Shown: in pieces, positions 1-8,104 of the stretch
How positions within the stretch are numbered: position 1 is the first letter of the stretch
How the letters are laid out: each line of letters begins with the position of its first letter
Program-made: the position numbers and the translations under genes
Assembly: GCA_964459305.1 (NCBI GenBank)
Contig: CAYWNA010000003.1
Coordinates: 62,001 to 126,000 of the forward strand
Length of the DNA: 64,000 bases
Direction: 5' to 3'
Source: CAYWNA01 sp964459305
GTDB taxonomy: Bacteria; Planctomycetota; Planctomycetia; Pirellulales; Pirellulaceae
The notes under the pieces: model-generated
Told to the model about the DNA's origin: nothing
The model's database searches: none
The model's input: only the letters and a program-made list of their open reading frames with translations

Positions 1-304
1 TTAAGTTTCTCGATAGGTGAAACTGGGAGGAATAACAATACAGAATACTATCGGCAACTTACGCTATTTGGCTTTGGCTGGAACACATAGGAATTATAGG
101 AAGACACAGTTTGGCCGGTGGGCTTTCGTGCTGCGCATGGCGATTGTTAGTCGCGCGAGCTGCGCAATCATCCGCGCAGAGCTTCTACCAAAGTCGCGAA
201 AAGTTGTCGGTGTTCGCGCAGAGTGTCTGAGTAAGCGAGACAGTCTGGAACTGACGACGTGAGCAGAGCGCTTGACAGCTGCAAGAACTCCGGCCAGATC
301 ACGC
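1..304. other. Intergenic, no supported gene
   Basis: No reading frame here has a recognisable product. An 81-codon plus-strand frame from about 17 to 262 has no family resemblance and unremarkable composition, so I treat it as chance. The stretch is downstream of the minus-strand gene that ends at 305. I see no convincing terminator hairpin and no tRNA. Confidence 0.5.
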
Positions 305-1951
305 TCAATTCACGAACTCCCCATCCGGCCGGATAGATAGATACCACTTCTTCCACTGTTTCACAGCCGCCTGCCTCTGCTGTTCGTTCGGTTTCTTGGG
401 CATGCCGAACCCTTTGAGCTTCCGGCTGATGAAACGCAGGCCGTATCGAGCTCTTTCAGCGACGCGCGGCTCCGGATCGGTCAAAGCGTAGATCAGAATT
501 GGAACGTTGTCCAATTCGCGGGCCGCAGCCAGCGTCGACACAGCCAAGCGTCGGGCTTCCCAGTTGTCATCGCTGACAAGCTCCCGCAGTTGCTCAAGCT
601 GGCTGGTCCGCTTTGTCAAGTCCTCGTCCAACGACAATTCGCCTGCCAAGCCGTCTGCATCGAATTCCTTGTCCTCCGCCTCCTCGATCAGTTTTATGAA
701 GTCGTCGACCTCGCGAACCATCTGCGGGGTCACCAACTGTCCGCCGTCCATTCGGACATTGGCCAGGTTCTTAGGCAGTCCGTACCCACCTACGAGGACT
801 CCTTCGCTGTGAACAGCTGTTCTGATCGACTTCTTGGTACCGCGAACCAAGAGCAGCACGGCAAACGCCGTATCGGCGGCCGGTCCGGCCAATCCACCAT
901 TCCACGAGCCATCCTCGCTCTGTTGTTTTTTCAGGTACTCCACACTCGCGTTGTACCACTCGGGCTCCTTAACGACCTTTCCCTCGACGGTCTCCATGAA
1001 GCTCTTATATCTTTCCAGCGCATAGAGGTAGTAGTAGGTCCAACGTTGTTCCGAATTCGCCGTATCGAAGTTCTTGTTGAACCAAGCATTCCCGGCTGAC
1101 GTAGCTCGTTGAACAGCCGCCGCGCTGACCGTCTGTGGCCGCAGCGTCTTGAATTCACCTGGTTTCGCTTCGTCCTCGCCAACTCGCGTGAGAGCGGGCG
1201 GTAGAGATGGCTCGCCCTTCTTCTTCTTGACTTTGGAGCTGGCCCCCATTCCCAGCAGATGTGCCCCCACGTAAACGCTACCTAGTCCAGCGGCAGACAT
1301 GGACAGCGTGACACTGCCTTGGCCCTGCATTTGGCCTGAGCCCGGATCGCCGGGGTTGTATGCAAATCCTCCGTTCCCACATTGCGTGCGCATCAGCCAC
1401 TGCATGGCGCGTTCCACCGAAGCAACCGGCACTTGAATTCCCGCGCCGTGCGCTGACCACAGGGCGAGCATCCCGTACTGCGTCTGTGACGTGTCGTCGT
1501 ACGCGTGCGGCTTGTAGCTCCAGGTGCCATTTGGCCGCTGTCGCTGCACCAATCCGTTCACCAGGGTTTGGATATCTGGCCGATATCGTTCTGGGTCGGC
1601 TTCACACAGAAAAATGCAGGCAATGCCCTCATTGTAGCATTCCTTTCCAACTCCCTCTTGCCCAACTTGACGAGCCAGCTTCTGCGCTTGGCTGATCGCC
1701 TCCTGTACCTTCGGATGAGTAGGGCCGCTTCCCGTCTTCAGGAACGCCAATCCAACGAGGCATACCCCACCCACTTGTTCATGCGACCTATTCTCCAGGA
1801 AGGTCATCGCTTTCTTGACCGTCTCCTTGACTTCGCGACTATCGGCGGTGTAAGCCAGGGCCGATGGCGAGTGTGAAAGCCACCCCAAGGCCGGCAGCAA
1901 GACCATCGCGATGCGGGCGAGGTTGGCGAAACTTAGAGGTTCCGAGACCAT
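305..1951 (-). CDS. Secreted squalene-cyclase-like repeat protein with C-terminal HEAT repeats
   Basis: Predicted 548-residue exported protein. The chosen ATG is followed by a signal-peptide-like segment (ARIAMVLLPALGW, then SALA before the mature part) and preceded by GGAGGG about 8 bases upstream; the frame is open further upstream but that part looks non-coding. The middle holds alpha/alpha-barrel repeats of the prenyltransferase/squalene cyclase type, seen as RPNGTWSY, GNGGFAYNPG and SEDGSWNGG blocks. The last ~100 residues look like HEAT repeats (NWEARRLAVSTLAAA, PRVAERARYGLRF). Family knowledge: planctomycetes carry many such secreted proteins of unknown role. No cyclase DXDD acid motif is apparent, so terpene cyclase activity is unlikely. 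It lies 169 bases downstream of the methyltransferase gene on the same strand. Confidence 0.8.
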   Translation of the reverse strand: MVSEPLSFANLARIAMVLLPALGWLSHSPSALAYTADSREVKETVKKAMTFLENRSHEQVGGVCLVGLAFLKTGSGPTHPKVQEAISQAQKLARQVGQEGVGKECYNEGIACIFLCEADPERYRPDIQTLVNGLVQRQRPNGTWSYKPHAYDDTSQTQYGMLALWSAHGAGIQVPVASVERAMQWLMRTQCGNGGFAYNPGDPGSGQMQGQGSVTLSMSAAGLGSVYVGAHLLGMGASSKVKKKKGEPSLPPALTRVGEDEAKPGEFKTLRPQTVSAAAVQRATSAGNAWFNKNFDTANSEQRWTYYYLYALERYKSFMETVEGKVVKEPEWYNASVEYLKKQQSEDGSWNGGLAGPAADTAFAVLLLVRGTKKSIRTAVHSEGVLVGGYGLPKNLANVRMDGGQLVTPQMVREVDDFIKLIEEAEDKEFDADGLAGELSLDEDLTKRTSQLEQLRELVSDDNWEARRLAVSTLAAARELDNVPILIYALTDPEPRVAERARYGLRFISRKLKGFGMPKKPNEQQRQAAVKQWKKWYLSIRPDGEFVN

Positions 1952-2120
1952 CTGCGACACCCTCCACCCAAAAACGGGGTAACTGGACCGAAATGCGTAA
2001 GTCGAGCCTGTCGAATGACTCACGAGCGAGTGAAAATACACTTGAGCCCAACCACGGGAACGATGTACATCAGATTCAAAGGTATCGCTGAATCGGCGAA
2101 TTGTCAATCAACAGTTCAAC

Positions 2121-3380
2121 TCAATGGGCACAGGCTGGGACTGTCTCTAGTTGTGGGAGAGGCAGGACAAACCTCCCCCCGTTTTCCATATATCGTTGAT
2201 GCCTGCGCATGATTGGCTGCGCATAGTTCCACGCGAGAATGATGACATAATCTGGTTCTCGCTCATACAGAGCCTGTGAGGGGAATACTGGGATGTGATA
2301 TCCTGGGCTAAAGGTGTCATGCTTCAGAGGATTGTCATCAACAATGAAGTCGACATATTCATCAAGCCCAAAGTAGTACATAAGTGTGGTCACGGTCGCC
2401 GAGGCTCCATACCCGGCTATCTTCTTCCCTTGTTTCTTCAAGTCGGCAAGAAGGCCGGTCAACTCTTTCCTCGCTCTCTGGAGTTCGGCGGCAAAGTCCC
2501 TGAATGTTCTCGCCTTGTCGTAGCCTGCTGTTTCCTCAAATCTGATCTGCCGTTCAACGGATGGCATTCTAGAGCGCGAGCCGTCTGTACGCTGAGCGAT
2601 ACCACGAAAGGATCCCCCCTTGGTTGGTATGCGGATGAAGTCTATCAACTCAAGACCATGCTTGCGCAGGAAAGTCTGCAAGGGCTTCACGCAGAAATAG
2701 CAGAGATGCTCGTGGTAGACGGTGTCGAAAAGCTTTTTTTCCACAGTATCGGGGAGATAGGACAGCTCGAAACAGAAGATGCCATTGCGATCAAGTAGGG
2801 TCGAAATGCCGCCAGCCATGTCTCCTATGTTGTCGGCATGGGCAAAGACGTTGTTGGCCGCAACGATAGTCGCACAACCGCGCTGTTCTTTGATCTCCTG
2901 CGCAAGTTGGCCGGTGAAGAACGAGGGGATCGTCTCAATACCGGTACCGGTTGCCTTCCGGGCTATGGCCGTTGCGGGGTCAACGCCCAGGGCTTTCAGT
3001 CCGTGATTCTTGAAGAAACGGAGCAGCGTGCCGTCGTTGCTACCAATCTCGACGACGAGGGAGTGCTCCGGGGGAGAAGCGTATGCCATTATGTCATCTG
3101 CGTACTGCTTGAAGTGTTCAACCAGCCCAAGCGAAACGGATGTCTCATACGTATAGTCCGAAAAGAGGCTTGTAGGATTCACCACGTCACAGAGTTGCAC
3201 ATGGCCGCATTCGGTACAGAGATAGAGATCAAGGGGAAAGAGCTCTTGTGTTTCTTCACACCGGGACGCCGACACGTAGGCATCAGCAATAGGCGTGGGC
3301 GGATAGGGCACAACAAGCTCCAACCGACTGCTGTTGCACAACCTGCAGGTGGTCCTGTGATACATGGTCGCTCTTGTCAT
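2121..3380 (-). CDS. Zinc-ribbon SAM-dependent C-methyltransferase (sugar type)
   Basis: 419 residues with the three-part architecture of deoxysugar C-methyltransferases such as TcaB9. The N-terminal zinc-binding domain has CRLC near residue 12 and CTEC further on. A Rossmann SAM domain carries VVEIGSNDGTLLRFF, and the active-site-like YHEHLCYF motif follows. The C-terminal domain contains IAGYGASATVTTL and IVDDNPLKH. The length is normal for the family. It probably methylates carbon of a nucleotide-linked keto sugar; the substrate cannot be read from sequence. It starts 28 bases after the SDR gene ends, so the two are probably co-transcribed on the edge of the sugar locus. Two relatives occur in the window: a truncated copy at 4205-4477 and a divergent copy at 16011-17225. 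Confidence 0.85.
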   Translation of the reverse strand: MTRATMYHRTTCRLCNSSRLELVVPYPPTPIADAYVSASRCEETQELFPLDLYLCTECGHVQLCDVVNPTSLFSDYTYETSVSLGLVEHFKQYADDIMAYASPPEHSLVVEIGSNDGTLLRFFKNHGLKALGVDPATAIARKATGTGIETIPSFFTGQLAQEIKEQRGCATIVAANNVFAHADNIGDMAGGISTLLDRNGIFCFELSYLPDTVEKKLFDTVYHEHLCYFCVKPLQTFLRKHGLELIDFIRIPTKGGSFRGIAQRTDGSRSRMPSVERQIRFEETAGYDKARTFRDFAAELQRARKELTGLLADLKKQGKKIAGYGASATVTTLMYYFGLDEYVDFIVDDNPLKHDTFSPGYHIPVFPSQALYEREPDYVIILAWNYAQPIMRRHQRYMENGGRFVLPLPQLETVPACAH

Positions 3381-3408
3381 TTTCTCGAATACCTCACACG
3401 TGCCTCAC

Positions 3409-4137
3409 TCACACCTTGCGCGCCAGCGTCGGCTGTGCCTGAAGGGAAATACCACCATCCACGACAATATCCTGACCGGTAACAAATGACGCAGCTGGAC
3501 TGCACAGAAAGGCAATTACACTCGCAATCTCTCCAGCGGTTCCCATTCGGCCGAGTGGAGTTATCTTGCCGAACAATCTGCACAAATCTGGGTGTTGCCG
3601 GTAGTACTCCTGTGATTCCTCCTTGACAAAAACACTCGGAGAAACCGCGTTGACCCTGATGCCTTTTGCTCCAAGCGTCATAGCATAGTAACGCACCATC
3701 TGGGTTAGACCTGCCCTGGCCACGTGATAGCCCACCGGTTGTTCCTCGGCAACCAGATGGCTCGCGATAGAACTGGTAAGCACGATGGAATTGCAGTTTT
3801 CGTTGTCAAACTCCCCAGACAATCGTTCAATGATCTTCTTCGTTGCGGTTAGGCTTGTCGCCAGTTCTCCTTCCCATGCATCACCATTGCCTTTGTATCG
3901 ATGGGAGAAAACAAGATTGCTCAACTTCCCTCGCTCAAGGATCCCCGCCAATGCGGCGAGCAGTTCCTTTTCATCCGTCAGGTCCCGCGTCCAATAGCAG
4001 ACTTTGTCGGATACGGCATCTTCGGGCACAGGTGGCCGTCTCCCGACAGCCGATACGTTGTGTTCCTGGTCGGCAAATAGTTTGACGACCTCTCTGCCAA
4101 TGCCCCTTGTTCCGCCGACAACGACACTATGAATCAC
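3409..4137 (-). CDS. Short-chain dehydrogenase/reductase (SDR)
   Basis: 242 residues from a GTG start that has GGAGG six bases upstream. The frame continues upstream, but the N-terminal Rossmann strand begins right at this GTG (IHSVVVGGTRGIGREVV). Classical SDR features are present: the TGxxxGIG-like glycine motif (GGTRGIG), a Ser-Tyr-Lys region (SSIAS followed by GYHVARAGL, where the usual YxxxK is replaced by YHVAR), an NAVSPS stretch, and a C-terminal GTAGEIASVIAFLCSPAASFVTGQDIVVDGG, a typical ending quoted here in part as FLCSPAASFVTGQ. The catalytic lysine therefore appears to be Arg, which is odd. It likely acts as a sugar or acyl oxidoreductase in the adjacent locus; substrate unknown. 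Confidence 0.85.
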   Translation of the reverse strand: MIHSVVVGGTRGIGREVVKLFADQEHNVSAVGRRPPVPEDAVSDKVCYWTRDLTDEKELLAALAGILERGKLSNLVFSHRYKGNGDAWEGELATSLTATKKIIERLSGEFDNENCNSIVLTSSIASHLVAEEQPVGYHVARAGLTQMVRYYAMTLGAKGIRVNAVSPSVFVKEESQEYYRQHPDLCRLFGKITPLGRMGTAGEIASVIAFLCSPAASFVTGQDIVVDGGISLQAQPTLARKV

Positions 4138-4204
4138 GGGATACCTCCAATTGCAGCATCGCGATACAGAGAGACTTCCAGCGCTGACATTTGCGCGTCG
4201 GCAT

Positions 4205-4477
4205 TCACGCGCTCCACATGGCGTATTTGCTGGCCGGAAAAACGGTCTTGAACTCTGCCCCCCTCTCGACGAAGCCCCGCTGCCTGGCAATCGCCTGACA
4301 CTCGTTCAGCGGGCTGAGAAGGATCTGAACGAGACCGCAAGACCGGCAGACGCCAAAGATGAGCGGGTGAGCATACTTCGGATCTGCCTGATTGAGCAGG
4401 AACCTGTTGCAGAGCGGCCGATGCAACAGTTCCCCGCAACTGAGGCATGACGGATTGAATGAAGTCACGCTTTTCAT
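4205..4477 (-). pseudogene. Truncated N-terminal zinc domain of a sugar C-methyltransferase
   Basis: A 90-codon frame whose first ~55 residues clearly match the zinc-binding N-terminus of the methyltransferases at 2121-3380 and 16011-17225: CLSCGELLHRPLCNRFLL, then FGVCRSCGLVQI. After that the similarity dissolves, the frame stops, and no SAM-binding or C-terminal domain follows in any frame before the SDR gene starts at 4137. I read this as a gene remnant left by deletion. A small free-standing zinc protein is possible but less likely. It points in the same direction as the SDR and methyltransferase genes, and the divergent plus-strand operon begins about 200 bases away. Confidence 0.6.
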
Positions 4478-4681
4478 GATGTATGCGCGCCGGATACAGG
4501 TCTTGCCGGCCGGGGAACGACACCAGACCGCGTTTCCCAGCGATGACCGCTCCGCAACTCGTGGCTGGCCGCCATCTCCTCAGGCCATATTTGCGCGGTC
4601 AACGCTCGCTTGTCAACCCGCCCTTCATGCCCGATAATCGCTTTCTACGTCCTGGAGCCCAGCCTCGTCACGACTCTGAAC

Positions 4682-6199
4682 ATGTCAGAAAAAGAGAAAA
4701 CGGTAACGCTTGACGAACTGGAGGGTATTGTCGGTCGGCGCCGGCGCGAATCTAAGACCGTCGTGCTCGCTCACGGCGTCTTCGATCTCTTGCACATTGG
4801 CCATGTTCGGTATTTGCAGGCGGCCAAACGGCTTGGCGACGTGCTGGTCGTTACTGTCACGCCCGATCGGTTTGTTGACAAGGGTCCCCATCGCCCCGCC
4901 TTTGATGATACGCTGCGAGCGCAGGCCATAGCGGCGTTGGGCTGTGTTGACTTCGTCAGCGTGAATTCTTGGCCGGACGCCGTAGAGACGGTGCGACGTC
5001 TGAGACCTGACATCTATGTCAAAGGAGCCGAATACCGCGACCGGAAAACACCGGAGCTCTTGCGAGAGGAAGGTGTCGCAGCCGCCATCGGCACGCGAGT
5101 GGAGTTCGTTGAGGATATCACATCCAGTTCGTCCTACTTGATCAACAACTACCTCTCTCCGTTCTCCGAAGAAACGGACCAGTACCTTGTCCGATTCAGA
5201 CAGACTCACACTGCCGAGGAGATACTCAGTCGCTTGGATGAAGCGAAATCATTGAGGGTCCTGGTCGTCGGTGAGGCCATCTTGGACGAGTATGTCACGT
5301 GTTCCACACTGGGGCAGTCTACAAAATCACCCAGCGTCGTGAGCAGGTACCAGTCGGACGAGCGGTTTGTCGGAGGAGCACTCGCGGTAGCGAATCATAT
5401 TGCTCCGTTCTGCCGAGAAGTGGGTGTGGTGTCCATGTTGGGAACAGAGCAGACCCGCGAAGCCTGGATTCGACAACACCTAAGGGGCAATGTGCATCCC
5501 ACCTTTGTCCACAAGCCAGATGCGCCGACGATTGCCAAGCGGCAGTACCGGGAGTCCTACTTTTCAATTCCGCTGTTTGAGATCGACTATCTGGATGAAG
5601 AGCCACTGGCCGAAGCGGAGACCGCCCGTCTCTGCGAACTGCTGCAACAGGCAGTTCCAAAACACGATTTGGTGATTGTGGCCGACTATGGGCATACGAT
5701 GCTCAACGAACGCACGGTTCGCGCTCTCTGCGATCGCGCCGGCTTTCTTGCCGTGAGTGCGCAAGCGAACGCCGAGAACCTGGGCTTCCACGCAATATCG
5801 AAGTATCCTCGGGCCGACTATGTGTCGCTGGCCGAGCAGGAACTGCGACTGGAATGCAGAAGCCGCAGCGCGAGATTGTCGGACATGCTGGAAAGCATCG
5901 CTCGATCGATGCAGGTCCAGACAGTGGCTGTCACGGTCGGCAAAAAGGGCTGCCTGTGCTTTGGGCCCGACCAAGGTCATTGGCAGGCGCCTGCGTTGGC
6001 GACGCGCGTTGTGGATCGTTTCGGGGCAGGCGAAGCCTTCTATGCCATGACGGCACTCTGTGCGGTCTTGGGGTTCCCGCTCGACTTGCTGGCGTTCCTT
6101 GGGAACGTGGCCGGGGCAGAGGCCGTTGCGGTGGCTGGTAACTCTAGATTTCTGGAGGAAATCCCCTTCCGCCGACATATCGAGTCACTATTGAAATGA
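4682..6199 (+). CDS. Fused nucleotidyltransferase-PfkB kinase (HldE/RfaE-like, reversed domain order)
   Basis: 505 residues. Residues ~26-170 form a cytidylyltransferase-fold domain with the nucleotide-binding HIGH motif (GVFDLLHIGH, H38-H41) as in the adenylyltransferase half of HldE. Residues ~195-505 are a PfkB/ribokinase domain (VVGEAILDEYV, GGALAVANHIA, late DRFGAGEAF). In Escherichia coli HldE the kinase comes first; here the order is swapped. The kinase catalytic Asp of the GAGD motif is Glu (E451), which may weaken phosphoryl transfer. Predicted role: phosphorylation and nucleotidyl activation of a heptose or related sugar phosphate. It opens the plus-strand sugar operon. The ATG used gives the first residues with family-like character; a strong ribosome-binding site is not obvious. 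Confidence 0.85.
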   Translation: MSEKEKTVTLDELEGIVGRRRRESKTVVLAHGVFDLLHIGHVRYLQAAKRLGDVLVVTVTPDRFVDKGPHRPAFDDTLRAQAIAALGCVDFVSVNSWPDAVETVRRLRPDIYVKGAEYRDRKTPELLREEGVAAAIGTRVEFVEDITSSSSYLINNYLSPFSEETDQYLVRFRQTHTAEEILSRLDEAKSLRVLVVGEAILDEYVTCSTLGQSTKSPSVVSRYQSDERFVGGALAVANHIAPFCREVGVVSMLGTEQTREAWIRQHLRGNVHPTFVHKPDAPTIAKRQYRESYFSIPLFEIDYLDEEPLAEAETARLCELLQQAVPKHDLVIVADYGHTMLNERTVRALCDRAGFLAVSAQANAENLGFHAISKYPRADYVSLAEQELRLECRSRSARLSDMLESIARSMQVQTVAVTVGKKGCLCFGPDQGHWQAPALATRVVDRFGAGEAFYAMTALCAVLGFPLDLLAFLGNVAGAEAVAVAGNSRFLEEIPFRRHIESLLK

Positions 6200-6245
6200 T
6201 ATCGGGAACTTGTTTGATTGGCGTTCCCAGGACGAGGAGCATTGC

Positions 6246-7259
6246 ATGGACGAATCGACGCCGAGACGCGTTTTGGTTACGGGTGGGGCCGGATACGTGG
6301 GGGCATTGCTCGTACCCAAGTTACTTCACCAAGGCTACGACGTGCGCGTGCTGGACCTGTTCATCTTTGGGCACCACGTCTTGGATGACGTAAAGAATCA
6401 CCCGAATCTTGAGCTCATCGAAGGTGACCTTCGAAATCGGGGCGTTGTCGGTCGCTGCTTGCCGGGCTGCGACGCGGTCGTTCATCTGGCCTGCATCTCA
6501 AACGACCCCAGCTTTGAACTTGATCCGGCCCTGGGCAAATCGATCAACTACGACGCCTTTCGCCCGTTGGTCAAAGCCGCAGCAGACCAGGGCGTGCAGC
6601 GGTTCGTTTACGCCTCGTCCTCCAGCGTGTATGGCGTGAAAGAGGAAGAGTCAGTCACGGAGGAATTGCCTCTGGAGCCACTGACCGACTACTCCAAGTA
6701 CAAGGCGCTATGTGAAGACGATCTCCGCGAATATCAGAGCCCCGACTTCACCACCATTATCGTTCGTCCCGCCACCGTTTGCGGCTACTCGCCTCGATTG
6801 CGGTTGGACCTGACCGTGAACATATTGACTAATCACGCGTATCACAACGGGAGAATTCGGGTCTTCGGGGGCTCGCAGTACCGGCCGAACGTTCACATTG
6901 AAGATATGACAGACCTGTACGTCGACCTACTGCAACTGCCAGCTGACGCGGTCGCCGGAAAGACCTGGAACGCAGGCTATGAGAACTTTTCCGTTCGCCA
7001 AATCGCCGAGCAAGTTCGAGATGCCCTCGGAGACCGGGGGGTCGACATCGTGACCGAACCCACGGACGACCTGCGCTCGTACCGGATCTGTTCGGATCGC
7101 ATTCGGCAGGATATTGGTTTTGTGCCTCGACATAGCATCGCCGAAGCCGCCCGCGACTTGATGAATGCCTTCCGAGCGGGAAATGTGCCCGATGCCATGA
7201 GCGATCCGCAGTACTACAATATCAAGATGATGCAAAAGCGTCCGCTGACACGGATTTGA
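6246..7259 (+). CDS. NAD-dependent sugar epimerase/dehydratase
   Basis: 337-residue extended SDR. The Rossmann motif GGAGYVG is at residues 13-19, followed by LACISND and YASSSSVYG strands and the catalytic YSKYK (Y149, K153). A C-terminal substrate-binding region follows (SQYRPNVHIEDM). The ATG at 6246 has AGGAG about 8 bases upstream and was preferred over an in-frame start 36 bases earlier. The family performs 4-epimerisation, 4,6-dehydration or 2-epimerisation on nucleotide sugars; which one is not decidable here. It lies 46 bases after the nucleotidyltransferase-kinase gene and its stop nearly touches the transketolase gene, so it belongs to one operon. Confidence 0.9.
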   Translation: MDESTPRRVLVTGGAGYVGALLVPKLLHQGYDVRVLDLFIFGHHVLDDVKNHPNLELIEGDLRNRGVVGRCLPGCDAVVHLACISNDPSFELDPALGKSINYDAFRPLVKAAADQGVQRFVYASSSSVYGVKEEESVTEELPLEPLTDYSKYKALCEDDLREYQSPDFTTIIVRPATVCGYSPRLRLDLTVNILTNHAYHNGRIRVFGGSQYRPNVHIEDMTDLYVDLLQLPADAVAGKTWNAGYENFSVRQIAEQVRDALGDRGVDIVTEPTDDLRSYRICSDRIRQDIGFVPRHSIAEAARDLMNAFRAGNVPDAMSDPQYYNIKMMQKRPLTRI

Positions 7260-7267
7260 TACTTACG

Positions 7268-8104
7268 ATGACGTTGTCGCTTTCTGACGTTCAGGTCACC
7301 GAACTAGAGACCATTGCCCGCCGCGTACGAGGCAGGCTGGTAGAAATGTCACGCAAGGCCCGCGCGCCTCATTTGGGTTCAGCGTTGTCTTGTGTGGACA
7401 TTCTGGTTGCCGCGTACTGGGGGGCGATGCGAATAGAACCTGATCGTCCTGACGAAGACGATCGTGATCGGTTCATTCTCAGCAAAGGGCACGCTTCGTC
7501 CGCCCTGTACGCCGTGCTGGCCGAGCGAGGTTTTTTCCCGTTGGAATGGCTGGATGCCTACGGCCGGCCCGGCGGTCGTCTGCCGGAACATATGGCTCCG
7601 AGATGTGTCCCCGGTATCGAGGCGGCCACAGGGTCGTTAGGCCACGGGCTCTCGATGGGTGTCGGAATGGCCTTGGCCGGACGCATCAAGAATCACTCCT
7701 ATCGCGTTTGTGTGGTGCTGAGCGACGGCGAGTGCAACGAAGGTTCTGTCTGGGAGGCCGCGATGTTCGCCGCGGCCCAGAAGCCGTGTCGCATCATCGC
7801 AATCGTCGACTACAATCGCTGGCAAGCCACCGGACGAAGCGACGAAGTCATGGCACTGCAGCCGCTCGCCGCGAAATGGGAGTCTTTTGGCTGGCAGGCT
7901 ATTTCCGTGGACGGTCACGATATTCGCAGCTTAGTGGATGCTTTGGACAAAGCATTTGCGGCATCCGACAGTCCAACGGCGATTGTCGCGCGGACCGTCA
8001 AAGGCAAGGGCGTGTCCTTCATGGAAGACGACAACAATTGGCACTACCGCATTCCCACCGTGGAAGAGGTCCGTGCTGCGCAGTCGGAGTTGGGAAAGGG
8101 ATGA
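7268..8104 (+). CDS. Transketolase, N-terminal (TPP/pyrophosphate-binding) subunit
   Basis: 278 residues, equal to the first half of a transketolase. Family motifs: HLGSALSCVDILVAAYWG, ILSKGHASSALYAVLAERG and the TPP-binding stretch LSDGECNEGSVWEAA...NRWQATG. The usual GDG at that motif reads SDG. The protein ends at KVK-type sequence GVSFMEDDNNWHYR, the normal split point. The start is an ATG eight bases after the epimerase stop; a TTG overlapping that stop is an alternative. The stop overlaps the next start at ATGA, so the two halves are translated together, probably giving a two-subunit enzyme that moves two-carbon ketol units between sugar phosphates. Confidence 0.9.
   Translation: MTLSLSDVQVTELETIARRVRGRLVEMSRKARAPHLGSALSCVDILVAAYWGAMRIEPDRPDEDDRDRFILSKGHASSALYAVLAERGFFPLEWLDAYGRPGGRLPEHMAPRCVPGIEAATGSLGHGLSMGVGMALAGRIKNHSYRVCVVLSDGECNEGSVWEAAMFAAAQKPCRIIAIVDYNRWQATGRSDEVMALQPLAAKWESFGWQAISVDGHDIRSLVDALDKAFAASDSPTAIVARTVKGKGVSFMEDDNNWHYRIPTVEEVRAAQSELGKG

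Noticed and set aside
17..262. 81-codon plus-strand frame at the window start
   Set aside because: No family resemblance, weak protein character; indistinguishable from chance.
2295..2798. 167-codon plus-strand frame
   Set aside because: Lies antisense to a well-supported methyltransferase gene; composition is that of a shadow frame.
7546..8100. Plus-strand frame overlapping the transketolase N-terminal gene
   Set aside because: It is the upstream open part of the C-terminal subunit's frame; the real start is the ATG at 8101 and the region before it codes the other subunit.
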